The translations under genes and the position numbers were made by a program. A stretch of 64,000 nucleotides of DNA from Chitinophagales bacterium. GTDB taxonomy: Bacteria > Bacteroidota > Bacteroidia > Chitinophagales > CAIODY01. Positions 34,175 to 44,798 of the stretch are shown here, piece by piece. A model generated the notes under the pieces. The model saw nothing but the letters and a program-made list of their open reading frames with translations, did no database searches and was not told where the DNA came from. The DNA lies in contig CANFST010000001.1 of the NCBI GenBank assembly GCA_947449695.1, forward strand, positions 1 through 64,000, read 5' to 3'. Position 1 is the first letter of the stretch. Each line of letters opens with the position of its first letter.

Positions 34175-37100
34175 TTAATGACGAATAACTGGTAATGTGC
34201 TATGAATTGTTGTGTTTAAAACCGGAGGAAAATTGCAACTTCCTCTTGTGTAACCATACTCTTTGAAATGTGGGTACAAGAATTCTACATCGCTGCTTGG
34301 ATCAATTTGATTACAACTGCTGTAAAATGGCGGACGATAAAAAATTCTAAACTTCACACAATCATCTGTAGGGTTGCGATAAGATTGCGGTGATGGCACA
34401 CCTATGTTTTGATGAATCAACCATGTGTTGATGTCAATTGAATTTAAATGGAAGAATGCAGCCGTTGTCAGTATTGGGTTTGAAGGGTTTGTTGAAAGCG
34501 CTATTAATCTTCCAAAATCAATTCCAACATAATTATTCAGACAAGTGTTGAATGAATTTTGTACCGCTAAATAATTATTCAAACAAGTGTGATATAAAGT
34601 ATTGTTCAACAAATAATGATTCGGCAAGCCCAATGCACTTGCAGGATTCACAAATGATGAACTTACACCACTAAATCCTGCGCTGCTAAATGATGTACTG
34701 AAGCTGCTTCCGCCACCAACACTAAATGAAGAGGAAGAAGAATAACTTCCAAAGCCAGTGCTGAACATGCTACTTCCAACACTTGTTGCAAAATGAAACA
34801 TGGATGAACCGCCAACTGAAGTACCTAACAATGCACCACCTATAAATGAAAGACCATAAATACTATTCGTTGGGCGCACTTCATAATCTTGCAAAGGCTG
34901 GTCTAAATCACTTGGTTGATTCATAAATGGAATTGCTTGATTGAAACTAATCCACTGATAACCTGGATAATGAAAGTAGTAAGGATAAGTTCGTAATGAA
35001 TTTGAATTGCTTTCAATCAAACTGCCGTAATCAGTGTACCACTTGCTGCTGGCTATTTTCGAACCTAACAATGGGTCACGAGTTTGTGTAAATGAACCAC
35101 GAGATGAATTGTCAGCAATTAAATCATAATAGTCTAAAGGTTCATCGGTATCAAATCCAACTTCATCAATTCTATCGGTAGAATTTGTTCCAACATTTCT
35201 GAAATAAGCAGAATTGGAATTGGTGAATTTTTCAGCGAAAGTATTGTATTTGCTAGTTTTGAAGAAGAACATGTACAACAAATGTTCGTTCGCATTTACC
35301 TGATGTGCAGGGTCTAAATTTTTGTGAATTGTTTTCACACCACTCTGAACAGATGATGCATAGCGGCTTGTATCAGTTGTTGCATGAGACATAAAGCGAA
35401 TTGATGACAACATGAACGTGTAACAACCAGTATGCGGAATACTACTATCTCTCATCACAATTTGGCAAGCATAAATTTTTTGATTGTTTAATTGCGGCAC
35501 TCTGAAAGTAACCAAATGCGTATAGGTATTGTAAGATGCAGTGCCAGTCAAGGTTGCAGAGCCATCCATAGGAACAAATTTTGCAATCAGTTTTTGTGTT
35601 TTACATACATTTGGTGCAGGTGCTAACAATGGATCCATACTTTGCCACATAAACACTTGCCCTTCATGACATTCATTTTGCAAATAATAACGCTGACGGA
35701 GCATTGGGTAAGTATATACCACATTGCTTTCAGGAATATGGTCAGGATATGCGCCAGTTGTGAAATTCACGGTTTTTGTTTCACGAACAGGAGTGCCATC
35801 TAATTTCAAACTTTGTGTCCAAGTGCCTGTGCTGTTCATTTCGTAAGCCACCAATGAACAAGTTAAAGTATATGGCGTTCTTGGCAACAACATATTATCA
35901 GGTAACATGGTGATTTGGTCTCGGTTGCTGTTGTAACTAATCGCCGCAGATGTAGTAGCTGTACCATTTTTCAGCTCAAATTTTTCCAACACAAATTTAA
36001 AAGTTCGAGTTCTATCCGTCCCATTATCTAATGTTTCGGTGATAGAAAAACTTCTATCCAGCGATTGATTAAATGCGGCTTGCATAATTTCATCAACGCC
36101 TGCATTACTTTCCGGTTTTACATCCGCAATGATATTCATCCCAGCCAAAGGGTTCTCCAATGGCGGTGTGCAACGATTTCCTTGCTGCACTTCAAAATTA
36201 CAATTACCATGCACCAAGCCACCAAGAATATTATAGTAGGCGGCAAAATTTCCTTTGAACCAATTTGGATTTGGGAAACCGCCTTGCAACAAACCAGCCA
36301 TTCCTAAATCAATAATTGTATATCTGCCATGAATAAACCACAAATCAACACTAATTCCGATTTCACCTGCGGCATAAGCGTAGAGCCTACCTTGAGCATA
36401 CCAACCATTTGCACCAACGCTACCAACAACACCATCGCAAACAGTGCCAGCCGGAACTTTTACTAATGACAAATCAAAGCCAAAACCTAATCTTAATCGT
36501 GCATAGAAAATCAAGAATTGTAAATCACCAGTATCGAAATCTAAACCTGCACCCATTGCAAAACCATCACCCGAAGTTATTCCGCCTGCCCGTGTTGAGC
36601 CACTGATGCCAGTTGTACAATGGTCTCGAATAAACTGTGGCAAGTCGGCATCAGTCGGTAATGGTAAATTCATGCCCACCATAAAGTACATCCAAATTTG
36701 TGCATTGAGTGGACCCAACACAATATCTAATCCTAATTTTTCAGAAGGCGTTCCAATTTTTATGTACCACAATCCTGTGCCGTCAGCATGAATCCATGCA
36801 GTGCCGACAACATTTCCTGGTTGTGTATGCCCATGAATGATTCCACCTGCAATATTGGCTGATACATTTAATACGCCATCAAAAATATTGTGTGAAAAAC
36901 TGTAACCGATTCCAACATGGCAACCCACTTGAGGTTCATTCACATCGGTTACACCTTGTGTCATAAATCTTCCATTCCCATTCAAGTACATACTATCCAC
37001 TCCACCATCACGAGTGAAGAAAGCACCAAATTCTATATCGCCATTAAACGCATTGCCACCGCCACTTGTACCAAAAATCACTTTCACTTTGAACCCAAAA

Positions 37101-40100
37101 CCCATATGGTCATCAGGAATATAATTCACTCCACTATTACTCGATGACGGGCTTGAAGCATCAGCAGTAGAGGCATTTCGCATGATGTTGTTGGCACCGG
37201 TTGGTAAATTTTGCATCCGCATTCCATATGATGCCCCACCACCTAAACCATACAATGCGAATTGTCCGAATGAAATTCCTGTACTAAATAAAACTTGTGC
37301 ATCCACCGCCCAATAACGATTGCTGCGAACAGTTCCTGATTGCACCATCGCTGTAATATCAATGCTCATACCTGCATGAATACCAACATGAATATTGCCT
37401 TTGAAGCCATTGCCATAAGTAGCATCATCATTGTAAATTCGTAAGTGTCCATCAATTGAAACCACACCGACTGTTCCTGAAATATCAATTCCATCTAATT
37501 GAATATGGTCGAAACCCCAGATTTGAATAGGGTTTGAAACATTTTGTAAATTTAATTTTCCAAGAATTGACATCGAAGCTGCTGCACCAAAAGTGTTTCT
37601 TTCGCCAGTAATATTTACAGCAATTGTGAATTGAATGCCCATCAACGGACTACCATCGCTTGCTGTGCCTGATGCAATTCCAATATCTCGTATTTCAATC
37701 GGGAAACCTTGCGCTCTTCTATTTGAACCACTACCAGAGCCACCTCCACCACTTGGCGCATCCATCAATTCATTTTCATATAAAGATTGATGCATTAAAT
37801 ATTCATCATCCTGTTCAGTGTTAGGTCCTCTTTCATTGTAAGCATAATTCTCAAAATCATGAAAATCAAAATTGCCACCATGACCACCACTTCCGCTACC
37901 AGAACCACCCCCCAAACTGCTAAATGGTGAGCCATCATCATTTCCAAAATGAACAGCACTCGGATTAATGTAAGGCGCAGTAGTTTGAATCACCAAATTT
38001 TGGAAGGTTAATAGATCTAAATTCACATTTCGTGCTGGCCCAACATTATCAAAGTGAACACTGATGCCACCAGTTAAAGTCGCAGCAGCATTAAATCTTC
38101 CACTTCCACCATTGTAGGTTAAATCAATATGTGATGAACGATCCAAATGAATTGTTGCTTGCCACAAATTTGCATTGATGTCAGCTCGTGGATGAATATT
38201 GAATGTGAAATTTAATCTTCTCACACCGCTCGTTCTGCCGCCACTAGCTGTATCACTCATTGCCAAAGTTGCACCATAATACAAGGCGCTATCACTGATT
38301 GGAATTTTTATTCCACCGCTTAAGTGCCCACTAACAAAGGAATTGGCGGTAATGGTCAAACGGAAAGTATCCAGCGAAAATGCCCAGTGGTCAACATTTC
38401 CATTTCCAAAACTGATAATGTTATGAGCAAACAAACTTCCACTCACTCCTCTTCTGTCAATCAACAAATCCTCAATACCTGCTGTAAATCTTCCTGTGCC
38501 AGTGTTGTGTTGAAATTCAGGCGGAAGGCTTACTGACAATCGCTTCATGTAAAAACCCTTCCAAGTTGCATCCGTCGTTCCATTGTAAGGTGCGGCTGCA
38601 TAACCATCAGGGAAATGCATATCAGTGCCATTTCGTGAAGCACTTAAATCCAATACTAAATTTTCAGCATTGAAGCCCCAGCCTGGCGCTCCAACAATTT
38701 GAAAATGCGGCATATTAGCTTCAATAATAAAATCATTTGGTTTGCGAATGGTGGTAGAAATTGTTAATTCAACTTGCCCTGCACCCACTGTCCCATCTGT
38801 ATTATCAGGTACAATCACATTTCGACTAAAGCGAACAAAACCTTTTATTCGCAGCTCTTCAAAGCCTTGACAATTCCATTTTACATAAGTGCCGCTATCC
38901 CCAGATGAAATTCCATTCCAGCCTTTTAAGCCGATAAAAGTGCTATCACCAAACATTGCCTGAATATCACCTGGCAAAAACAACATACCTTTTCCACCAC
39001 ACAATCCGCCTGGATGAATTTCAATTCCACCTGCGCCTAATCCCAAAGTGCTATGTAAATCGGGTATTTCAAAGGAAGTAACCGCATTTACTGAAGCACT
39101 ACGTTTTCCGAAACTCATACCTACAATTCCGACAGTGAATGCAACACCATCGATTGTGTTTTGGACACCCAAAGGCATCCCAATTGGTTCGCCTCTACCT
39201 GCGCCAATCAATCGAGCAACGCCACTTGCAGCATGGTTGATAGAAGTAATTGTATTTTGCGAAAGCCCTGGAATTACTCTTCTAATCATCGTATCATTCG
39301 CAATGGTAGGATTGATAAGGCTTGTAGAATCAACCGTTGCTTTTACAGTTCCTTCAAAAAATCTGAACAAATTATTTCCTAGGCGATGTGCCTTTAAATT
39401 ATTAAAAGCCACTTTCACTTTGCAATGTAAAAACGGAACGTAGATAGTTCCTGTTCCAGCTCCATGTCCGTTAGATGAATTGTTAGTTACTGTTGCAATT
39501 TTCATTGAGAATAAACCAACACGTATTGAATCATTGACTGCTAAATGATTTGAATCAGCAGCAGTTTCGGTGATACCTGGTGTGTAAGTACAATTCGCAT
39601 TACAATCAGGCGAAACGGCTGGCGATTCTTCATCATGCGGCGTTGAGCCACCACCGCCTGTTCTGTGATTGCCAATGAAAAACCTTTTTTGAACTGTGTT
39701 ATAAATTCCTGCATTCAAATTATTTCTATCAACTGCCCAACCGACTCTTACATACCACCAACCTGTATCTTGTGCATGACTAAAATCTAAATTTTTTGTG
39801 AGGTCAGTATAAATTCTATCATCTGCAATGGTAGGCGTAGAGCGAATTTCAGCCCAGTTGGCAAAAACAGTTCCTGTAACTGTATCACGAATATTTGAAT
39901 TGTGAATATCTGCTCCATTGCCTCCAAAGTCGCTCTGACGTGAGGTTTGCAGTACCCAACGTTGATTAATCACACCTTGTGTGTAATATAAATTTGTATT
40001 TCCTGTAGTATTGTCATTTCTTACTAAATCCATTTCGGGCTGTAACAATGCTGGTTTGTCAGCAGTTTTGAAATTAATTCCAACTGATGATGAAGTTGCA

Positions 40101-41440
40101 ATCGTATCATTATCGTTCGGTGAATGAATAGTTGGCGAACTCATTCCTGCTTTGAAAATCGAATTGACACTAGCGTTGTAAGTATTGTTACTATTGTCTT
40201 TCATAATACAAGTGCCATCCACATTATAGGTTGAATTATTAACCAACCAAGCTGGTGCACTTGTATGACTTTGATTAACGATAATCTGCGAAGCCCTGTG
40301 TTTATCAATGTCTGCCAACAATGTAACATCTTGTTGTGTGTTCAATGGACCTTGAGGCCAATCAATTTGCCGAGCTTCATGTTCTGAATTATTTGGTGCA
40401 GGAACATCAGAAGTTGAAATATTGAAATCAGTATTGAATCTTCGATAATCATTTGAATAAGGATCGTATTGTACAATCACAGGAAAGGTTGTCCAAGGGT
40501 TCCACATATTGATTTGAGGGAAATATATTTGGGTTGTAAATGCAGAGCTAGTGCCGTTTACATGAGCATTACCATAATCAAAATAACAAACGGTGGAAAA
40601 GCCATTTTCCTTAAAATAATTTACTGCATTGTTATCCTTTACTTGCACTTGATAAGCGTAACGCTTTCCTGATTCTAATGCCAAATCAGTAGAAGTGATA
40701 TTGTACAATAAATTTTTTGTGTACTGGTCAATGATGATATTGGTGCTGTTGGTCATGGCATCGTTTGGTGTCATTCCATCAGGCACTTCCACCACTTTCA
40801 AATGATACTCAATGTCTGCTCCAACCATATTTATTCCAGCAGGCATCGTCCAACTCAATACGACATTTTGAGGCGTAATAGCATTCACTCTTGAACTACA
40901 CAATGGCTGTGCAAGTTGCGGTGGTTCAATCATTCTCAACATAAACATCGCACAAGATGCACCTGCATCAGGTGGTGATGAAAGCAACGTTACAGTCGAA
41001 GCACTCCAGTCATAAGCTGTTACACAATAAGAATAGTTGCCATCAGGAATTACGCCAGCAGCAATCATTTCATTGCTGATTCCAGTATAACTTAAATTGG
41101 ATGGATTGTATAAAGGTTGCAAATCATTACGATTCAATGTTAGATTTTGTAATGGTAAAATCTCGATGTATTGTGATGGTCTGTTTGATGGCAACAGCGT
41201 TGCAGCTATGCTTCCATCAGAGTTTCGCAATCTTCCACCAAAATAAATTTTGTAAGAATTAGTAGCTGAAGTGTTTTGCACATTCAATGTCACCTTACTC
41301 ATGTCTGTTACGTAATCACGAATGTAACTGCTGTAAGGCGGTTGAATTTGCACATGCACCTGCAACGGATAAACTTGTGCTGATGCAACTTTTAACAACA
41401 AACTTAAAATCAAAACGAGTGAAAATATTTTTTGCTTCAT
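34175..41440 (-). CDS. giant exported protein with TANFOR-like N-terminus
   Basis: A 2421-residue exported protein. Signal peptide 1-21 (ASAQ). Residues about 25-180 (VHVQIQPPYSSYIRDYV ... KIYFGGRLRNSDG) look like the TANFOR domain, found at the start of large Bacteroidota proteins. Fibronectin-like parts follow. From about 620 to 1650 run long alternating beta strands rich in Gly and His (HLSGGIKIPISDSALYYG, GISVHFDNVG, FKGNIHVGIHAGMSIDI), with two Gly/Ser linkers (near 1160 and 1240). A Ser/Gly-rich low-complexity part lies near 2230-2290. No type IX sorting domain is visible at the end (HSTLPVIRH). It follows an outer-membrane barrel gene by 17 bases. The function is unknown; a surface fibre or an envelope-spanning beta structure are possible. 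Confidence 0.8.
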   Translation of the reverse strand: MKQKIFSLVLILSLLLKVASAQVYPLQVHVQIQPPYSSYIRDYVTDMSKVTLNVQNTSATNSYKIYFGGRLRNSDGSIAATLLPSNRPSQYIEILPLQNLTLNRNDLQPLYNPSNLSYTGISNEMIAAGVIPDGNYSYCVTAYDWSASTVTLLSSPPDAGASCAMFMLRMIEPPQLAQPLCSSRVNAITPQNVVLSWTMPAGINMVGADIEYHLKVVEVPDGMTPNDAMTNSTNIIIDQYTKNLLYNITSTDLALESGKRYAYQVQVKDNNAVNYFKENGFSTVCYFDYGNAHVNGTSSAFTTQIYFPQINMWNPWTTFPVIVQYDPYSNDYRRFNTDFNISTSDVPAPNNSEHEARQIDWPQGPLNTQQDVTLLADIDKHRASQIIVNQSHTSAPAWLVNNSTYNVDGTCIMKDNSNNTYNASVNSIFKAGMSSPTIHSPNDNDTIATSSSVGINFKTADKPALLQPEMDLVRNDNTTGNTNLYYTQGVINQRWVLQTSRQSDFGGNGADIHNSNIRDTVTGTVFANWAEIRSTPTIADDRIYTDLTKNLDFSHAQDTGWWYVRVGWAVDRNNLNAGIYNTVQKRFFIGNHRTGGGGSTPHDEESPAVSPDCNANCTYTPGITETAADSNHLAVNDSIRVGLFSMKIATVTNNSSNGHGAGTGTIYVPFLHCKVKVAFNNLKAHRLGNNLFRFFEGTVKATVDSTSLINPTIANDTMIRRVIPGLSQNTITSINHAASGVARLIGAGRGEPIGMPLGVQNTIDGVAFTVGIVGMSFGKRSASVNAVTSFEIPDLHSTLGLGAGGIEIHPGGLCGGKGMLFLPGDIQAMFGDSTFIGLKGWNGISSGDSGTYVKWNCQGFEELRIKGFVRFSRNVIVPDNTDGTVGAGQVELTISTTIRKPNDFIIEANMPHFQIVGAPGWGFNAENLVLDLSASRNGTDMHFPDGYAAAPYNGTTDATWKGFYMKRLSVSLPPEFQHNTGTGRFTAGIEDLLIDRRGVSGSLFAHNIISFGNGNVDHWAFSLDTFRLTITANSFVSGHLSGGIKIPISDSALYYGATLAMSDTASGGRTSGVRRLNFTFNIHPRADINANLWQATIHLDRSSHIDLTYNGGSGRFNAAATLTGGISVHFDNVGPARNVNLDLLTFQNLVIQTTAPYINPSAVHFGNDDGSPFSSLGGGSGSGSGGHGGNFDFHDFENYAYNERGPNTEQDDEYLMHQSLYENELMDAPSGGGGSGSGSNRRAQGFPIEIRDIGIASGTASDGSPLMGIQFTIAVNITGERNTFGAAASMSILGKLNLQNVSNPIQIWGFDHIQLDGIDISGTVGVVSIDGHLRIYNDDATYGNGFKGNIHVGIHAGMSIDITAMVQSGTVRSNRYWAVDAQVLFSTGISFGQFALYGLGGGASYGMRMQNLPTGANNIMRNASTADASSPSSSNSGVNYIPDDHMGFGFKVKVIFGTSGGGNAFNGDIEFGAFFTRDGGVDSMYLNGNGRFMTQGVTDVNEPQVGCHVGIGYSFSHNIFDGVLNVSANIAGGIIHGHTQPGNVVGTAWIHADGTGLWYIKIGTPSEKLGLDIVLGPLNAQIWMYFMVGMNLPLPTDADLPQFIRDHCTTGISGSTRAGGITSGDGFAMGAGLDFDTGDLQFLIFYARLRLGFGFDLSLVKVPAGTVCDGVVGSVGANGWYAQGRLYAYAAGEIGISVDLWFIHGRYTIIDLGMAGLLQGGFPNPNWFKGNFAAYYNILGGLVHGNCNFEVQQGNRCTPPLENPLAGMNIIADVKPESNAGVDEIMQAAFNQSLDRSFSITETLDNGTDRTRTFKFVLEKFELKNGTATTSAAISYNSNRDQITMLPDNMLLPRTPYTLTCSLVAYEMNSTGTWTQSLKLDGTPVRETKTVNFTTGAYPDHIPESNVVYTYPMLRQRYYLQNECHEGQVFMWQSMDPLLAPAPNVCKTQKLIAKFVPMDGSATLTGTASYNTYTHLVTFRVPQLNNQKIYACQIVMRDSSIPHTGCYTFMLSSIRFMSHATTDTSRYASSVQSGVKTIHKNLDPAHQVNANEHLLYMFFFKTSKYNTFAEKFTNSNSAYFRNVGTNSTDRIDEVGFDTDEPLDYYDLIADNSSRGSFTQTRDPLLGSKIASSKWYTDYGSLIESNSNSLRTYPYYFHYPGYQWISFNQAIPFMNQPSDLDQPLQDYEVRPTNSIYGLSFIGGALLGTSVGGSSMFHFATSVGSSMFSTGFGSYSSSSSFSVGGGSSFSTSFSSAGFSGVSSSFVNPASALGLPNHYLLNNTLYHTCLNNYLAVQNSFNTCLNNYVGIDFGRLIALSTNPSNPILTTAAFFHLNSIDINTWLIHQNIGVPSPQSYRNPTDDCVKFRIFYRPPFYSSCNQIDPSSDVEFLYPHFKEYGYTRGSCNFPPVLNTTIHSTLPVIRH

Positions 41441-41457
41441 AATGAAGAAATTATTTT

Positions 41458-43134
41458 TTAGAATGAATAAGTATAACTCAAATTTGCTCTACCTTCTGTA
41501 AATGCTTTACTCACAACGCCAGTGTTTCTTAAAATGCTCAAACCACCACGTAAACTGTGATGCTTGTCAATTCTATATCCTGCGGTAAATCCACCACTCA
41601 CCACCGAACCATTGTTGCTACCATTATTGAAACTTAATTGATAATTTGCATTGATGCCTAATGGGATATTTTTCTTAATAGTTTTATTAAATCCAACGCC
41701 TGGTCCAATCAATAAATACTCGTATAGTTTGCTTACGTTTTGAGTGAAATTTGCATTTACTGAATAACCCATATTTCTTGCAAACCATTGATGTCCGTAG
41801 TTTACAGACACCATTTTTACGTTGCTGTTGTTATAACCTAATTGATTGGTGTATTGATTAAAATCCTGTGTTTGCTGATAAATTAAATTGATGTTGAAAT
41901 TATTTGCACACACTTTATTGCTGAAATTCAAACTGTGATACATGGTGAAATTCATGTTCGCAATCGCTAAACGAAAACTATCTGTAACTGGCAACAATCC
42001 AGCTTTTTGGGTAATGCCATAATTTGAAAAGTTTATTCCTGCTGTATAATGATTGGAAAAAATGACATTCACATTTGCGCTGTAAATTTTTGATTCAGTA
42101 GTTGCGGCTTTTGTTTTTAGCACATTGTCATATTGCAAACCAAAGCTGCCATTGAATTGTAACTTTTGTTTGAATGCATTGAAATTAGGCGCAATAGTGT
42201 ACGATTGAATATCTTGTTGAAAGTAATAAGCACCAAGTGTTGAGAAGGTCGGGTCAATTCTTTTATAATTTAAACTTACACCCCAGACGGTGAAATTCAA
42301 ACCCACGGCTGCATCACCAGCTGTATTGATGTGTGATGAAGCATTTACAACTTGATACTGTTTTAGTTTATTCAAATATTGATTGCTCCCATCAATCTTC
42401 AAAGTGCTGTCATTTCTAGTATTTTCAGTCATCAAACTGGCTGCAGCATTCGAAGCCAAATAAAAGTGTTTGAAAAATGTGAATCGAAAACTATAACCTA
42501 AGGTTTTATTTTGCTTGGGTGAGTATTGATTAAAGTCAGCAGTTGGAACTACAATTGAACTTTCTTTATCAGCAATGGATGTGAAAATCAAATCGAAAAA
42601 ATTCTGCGGCTTACCAATCCCGACTTTTGCAGCCCAACCCCAACGTTCGAATGTGGGCGTTCCTTTGGTATTCAATGAATCAAATGCAATGGCTTTTTTG
42701 AATCTTCCATACATTGCACCAAAGCGAAAAATTTTCGGATTTAATTCTACACCTCCACCTAAAAACCTTGAACCGCCTAAAGTGTAAGGATTAAACGTCA
42801 TGCTACTATAACCCAAATAAAATCGCATCCATTTGTAAGTAGGGCGAACTCCATATTGATTGAAAGGCTGATTGTAGCTGCGTTGTTGTTCACTTACTGT
42901 TGCGCTGATGGGGAAAGCCATTCCATAAATTACTGGTGTTAAGTTTCCATTCAGCATCCAAGTGAAAGGCGCATATCGTGGGTCAATGCCTTGAACGCCA
43001 TATCCCAAAACAGTTCCAGTTATGCTACCCGAAATGCGAAAAGGTTTTTCTTTTGAAATTGTACTTAATTCTTGTGCATTCGCTGAAATAATGCACAGCA
43101 GAACGAACATGCAGAGTGTTAGGTTTTTCTTCAT
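41458..43134 (-). CDS. outer-membrane beta-barrel protein of the giant-protein operon
   Basis: From the ATG at 43134 this is a 558-residue protein with a signal peptide (KKNLTLCMFVLLCIISANAQ). It has many amphipathic strands (WMRFYLGYSSMTFNPYTLGG, GYSFRFTFFKHFYLASNAAASL, HSLRGGLSILRN) and a final ANLSYTYSF with the phenylalanine typical of barrel assembly. The size suggests about 20-24 strands. An upstream ATG at 43176 in the same frame would put 14 residues before the signal peptide and is less likely. It is the first gene of the leftward operon that contains the giant protein. It may anchor or export the giant, by analogy with other Bacteroidota adhesin-barrel pairs; it does not look like PorP/SprF. 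Confidence 0.75.
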   Translation of the reverse strand: MKKNLTLCMFVLLCIISANAQELSTISKEKPFRISGSITGTVLGYGVQGIDPRYAPFTWMLNGNLTPVIYGMAFPISATVSEQQRSYNQPFNQYGVRPTYKWMRFYLGYSSMTFNPYTLGGSRFLGGGVELNPKIFRFGAMYGRFKKAIAFDSLNTKGTPTFERWGWAAKVGIGKPQNFFDLIFTSIADKESSIVVPTADFNQYSPKQNKTLGYSFRFTFFKHFYLASNAAASLMTENTRNDSTLKIDGSNQYLNKLKQYQVVNASSHINTAGDAAVGLNFTVWGVSLNYKRIDPTFSTLGAYYFQQDIQSYTIAPNFNAFKQKLQFNGSFGLQYDNVLKTKAATTESKIYSANVNVIFSNHYTAGINFSNYGITQKAGLLPVTDSFRLAIANMNFTMYHSLNFSNKVCANNFNINLIYQQTQDFNQYTNQLGYNNSNVKMVSVNYGHQWFARNMGYSVNANFTQNVSKLYEYLLIGPGVGFNKTIKKNIPLGINANYQLSFNNGSNNGSVVSGGFTAGYRIDKHHSLRGGLSILRNTGVVSKAFTEGRANLSYTYSF

Positions 43135-43245
43135 GCGGTTGAGGTTAGGAAAATCAAAAGTAATATCCAGATTCAAGAATAAATGTTTGATTTATGCACC
43201 AAAAATCAACATTTCGGAAATACTAAAAAATGAGGGATGTCAGAA

Positions 43246-43782
43246 TTATTTCTCTCTGATTCTTTTATAGACCTTTATTGAGAGCATGATGATAACAATA
43301 AAAAGTAACAAGCCAATTGCTCCATAAACCAAACTCATACCTTGTTGTACTTCTACCAACATCACAATAGCTAATAAAAAAATCGTGGCAACTTCATTCC
43401 AAATTCTGAGTTGTGATGATGAGTATTTGAAAACTCCTTTTTGCTGTTCTTTATAAATTTTGTGCAACGAAAAATGATAAGCGTATAAACCAATGACAAA
43501 AAGTATTTTTAGTAAAAACCATGTTGGTTGATAATCTAAATAACCAAATAGTTTCATCATCCAAACTCCGAAAACTAAAGTCAATACTGCACTTGGCATG
43601 GTGATGCCGAGCCACAATCTTTTTATCATCAAATTAAATTGATTGCTTAAAATTGTTTTTTCAGGTTCATTTTTGTCTTGCGCTTCGCGATTGTAAATAA
43701 ACAATCGAACGATGTAAAACATGCCACTGAACCATGTTACAACGAAAATGATGTGTAGCGCTCTGATGTATTGAGGATTCAT
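43246..43782 (-). CDS. hemJ: HemJ-like protoporphyrinogen oxidase (CopD family)
   Basis: A 178-residue membrane protein with four helices plus a C-terminal one (about 145-170). It carries H10 in IRALHIIFVVTWFSGMFYIVRLF, the conserved histidine and signature of HemJ, and WFLLKILFVIGLYAYHF in the third helix. HemJ oxidises protoporphyrinogen IX to protoporphyrin IX in organisms lacking HemG or HemY. Its start overlaps the ferrochelatase stop in an ATGA, so the last two steps of haem synthesis are translationally coupled. The broader CopD family label would also fit, but the context makes HemJ likely. Confidence 0.8.
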   Translation of the reverse strand: MNPQYIRALHIIFVVTWFSGMFYIVRLFIYNREAQDKNEPEKTILSNQFNLMIKRLWLGITMPSAVLTLVFGVWMMKLFGYLDYQPTWFLLKILFVIGLYAYHFSLHKIYKEQQKGVFKYSSSQLRIWNEVATIFLLAIVMLVEVQQGMSLVYGAIGLLLFIVIIMLSIKVYKRIREK

Positions 43783-44798
43783 TTCTCGAGAGCATTTTCA
43801 GTCAATTCACAAACTGCTTTTACCCAAAGTGGCTGTATATTCATACAAGGAATGGCAGTATAACTTTCACCGCCATGATGCAAAAATATTTCTTTTGCTT
43901 CCACTTCAATCTCTTCCAAAGTTTCTAAACAATCACTCACAAATGCTGGCGAAACGACCACCATTTTTTTGATACCTTGTTTTGGGAAATCTTCCAATAC
44001 TTTATCAGTAAAAGGTTTCAGCCATTTTTCATTTAACCTTGATTGAAAGGAAATGCTGAATTTATCCTTTGATAAGCCTAATTTTTCGGTAATTAATTTT
44101 GTGGTTGTATACACTTGATGGCGATAACAATTGGCATGTGCTTTCGATTCAATTTCACAACAATTTTGACAACTCAAACAATGCGATTGAGTTGTATCAG
44201 ATTTACGAATATGCCTTTCGGGAATACCGTGATAACTAAATAACAAATGGTCAAAATCCTTTTGCAGAAAAGGTTTGATGCTTTCGGTTAGAGCGTTGAT
44301 GTAATTTTCATTTTTATAAAATGGCTCAACAACTTTGATTTGAAAAGAAAATTTATTTTTGTTGTACGCAGCCAACACGTGTTCCACAGCCGTTTCGTAG
44401 CTACTCATAGCATAATGTGGATACAAAGGCAACAAAACAATTTCTTTCAAATCAGGTAAATCTTGTTGCATTTTTTGCAAAACAGAATCGGGAGAAAAAC
44501 TACCATAACGCATACACATATAGGTTGGCAAACTGCTTTCTTTCTCAACTGCTGTACGAAGTTCTTTGGTGATTTGAATTAATGGGGAACCTTTTTCTGT
44601 CCAAATAGTTTTGTATTTGGCAGCACTTTTTGCTGCTCGAAAAGGCACAATAATCCCTTTAACCAAAAGTGTTCGCCAAGGATTTTTGATGTCGATTACT
44701 CTTTCGTCCATCAAAAATTCGTTCAAATATTTTTTCACATCGCTTACTTCACACGAATCGGGTGAGCCAAGATTTATCAGTAAAATAGCCTTGTTCAA
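43779..44798 (-). CDS. hemH: ferrochelatase
   Basis: Inserts ferrous iron into protoporphyrin IX, the final step of haem synthesis. The 339 residues show LINLGSPDS at the start, PLYPHYAMSSYET and the catalytic H190 in FSYHGIPERH. Just after it lies a cysteine cluster (C207, C210, C213, C214 in CLSCQNCC, and C224). Comparable cysteines in some bacterial ferrochelatases bind a 2Fe-2S cluster; whether these do is inference. Four-base overlap with hemJ downstream. Confidence 0.93.
   Translation of the reverse strand: MNKAILLINLGSPDSCEVSDVKKYLNEFLMDERVIDIKNPWRTLLVKGIIVPFRAAKSAAKYKTIWTEKGSPLIQITKELRTAVEKESSLPTYMCMRYGSFSPDSVLQKMQQDLPDLKEIVLLPLYPHYAMSSYETAVEHVLAAYNKNKFSFQIKVVEPFYKNENYINALTESIKPFLQKDFDHLLFSYHGIPERHIRKSDTTQSHCLSCQNCCEIESKAHANCYRHQVYTTTKLITEKLGLSKDKFSISFQSRLNEKWLKPFTDKVLEDFPKQGIKKMVVVSPAFVSDCLETLEEIEVEAKEIFLHHGGESYTAIPCMNIQPLWVKAVCELTENALEK

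Noticed and set aside
36065-40672. Plus-strand frames of 60-131 codons within the giant gene
   Set aside because: They are shadows of the 2421-residue gene on the other strand, without start context, signal peptides or domains.
34175-41440. Giant protein as an SprB-type gliding adhesin
   Set aside because: It lacks the type B sorting domain and SprB-like repeats, and the adjacent barrel is not PorP/SprF-like in size or sequence.
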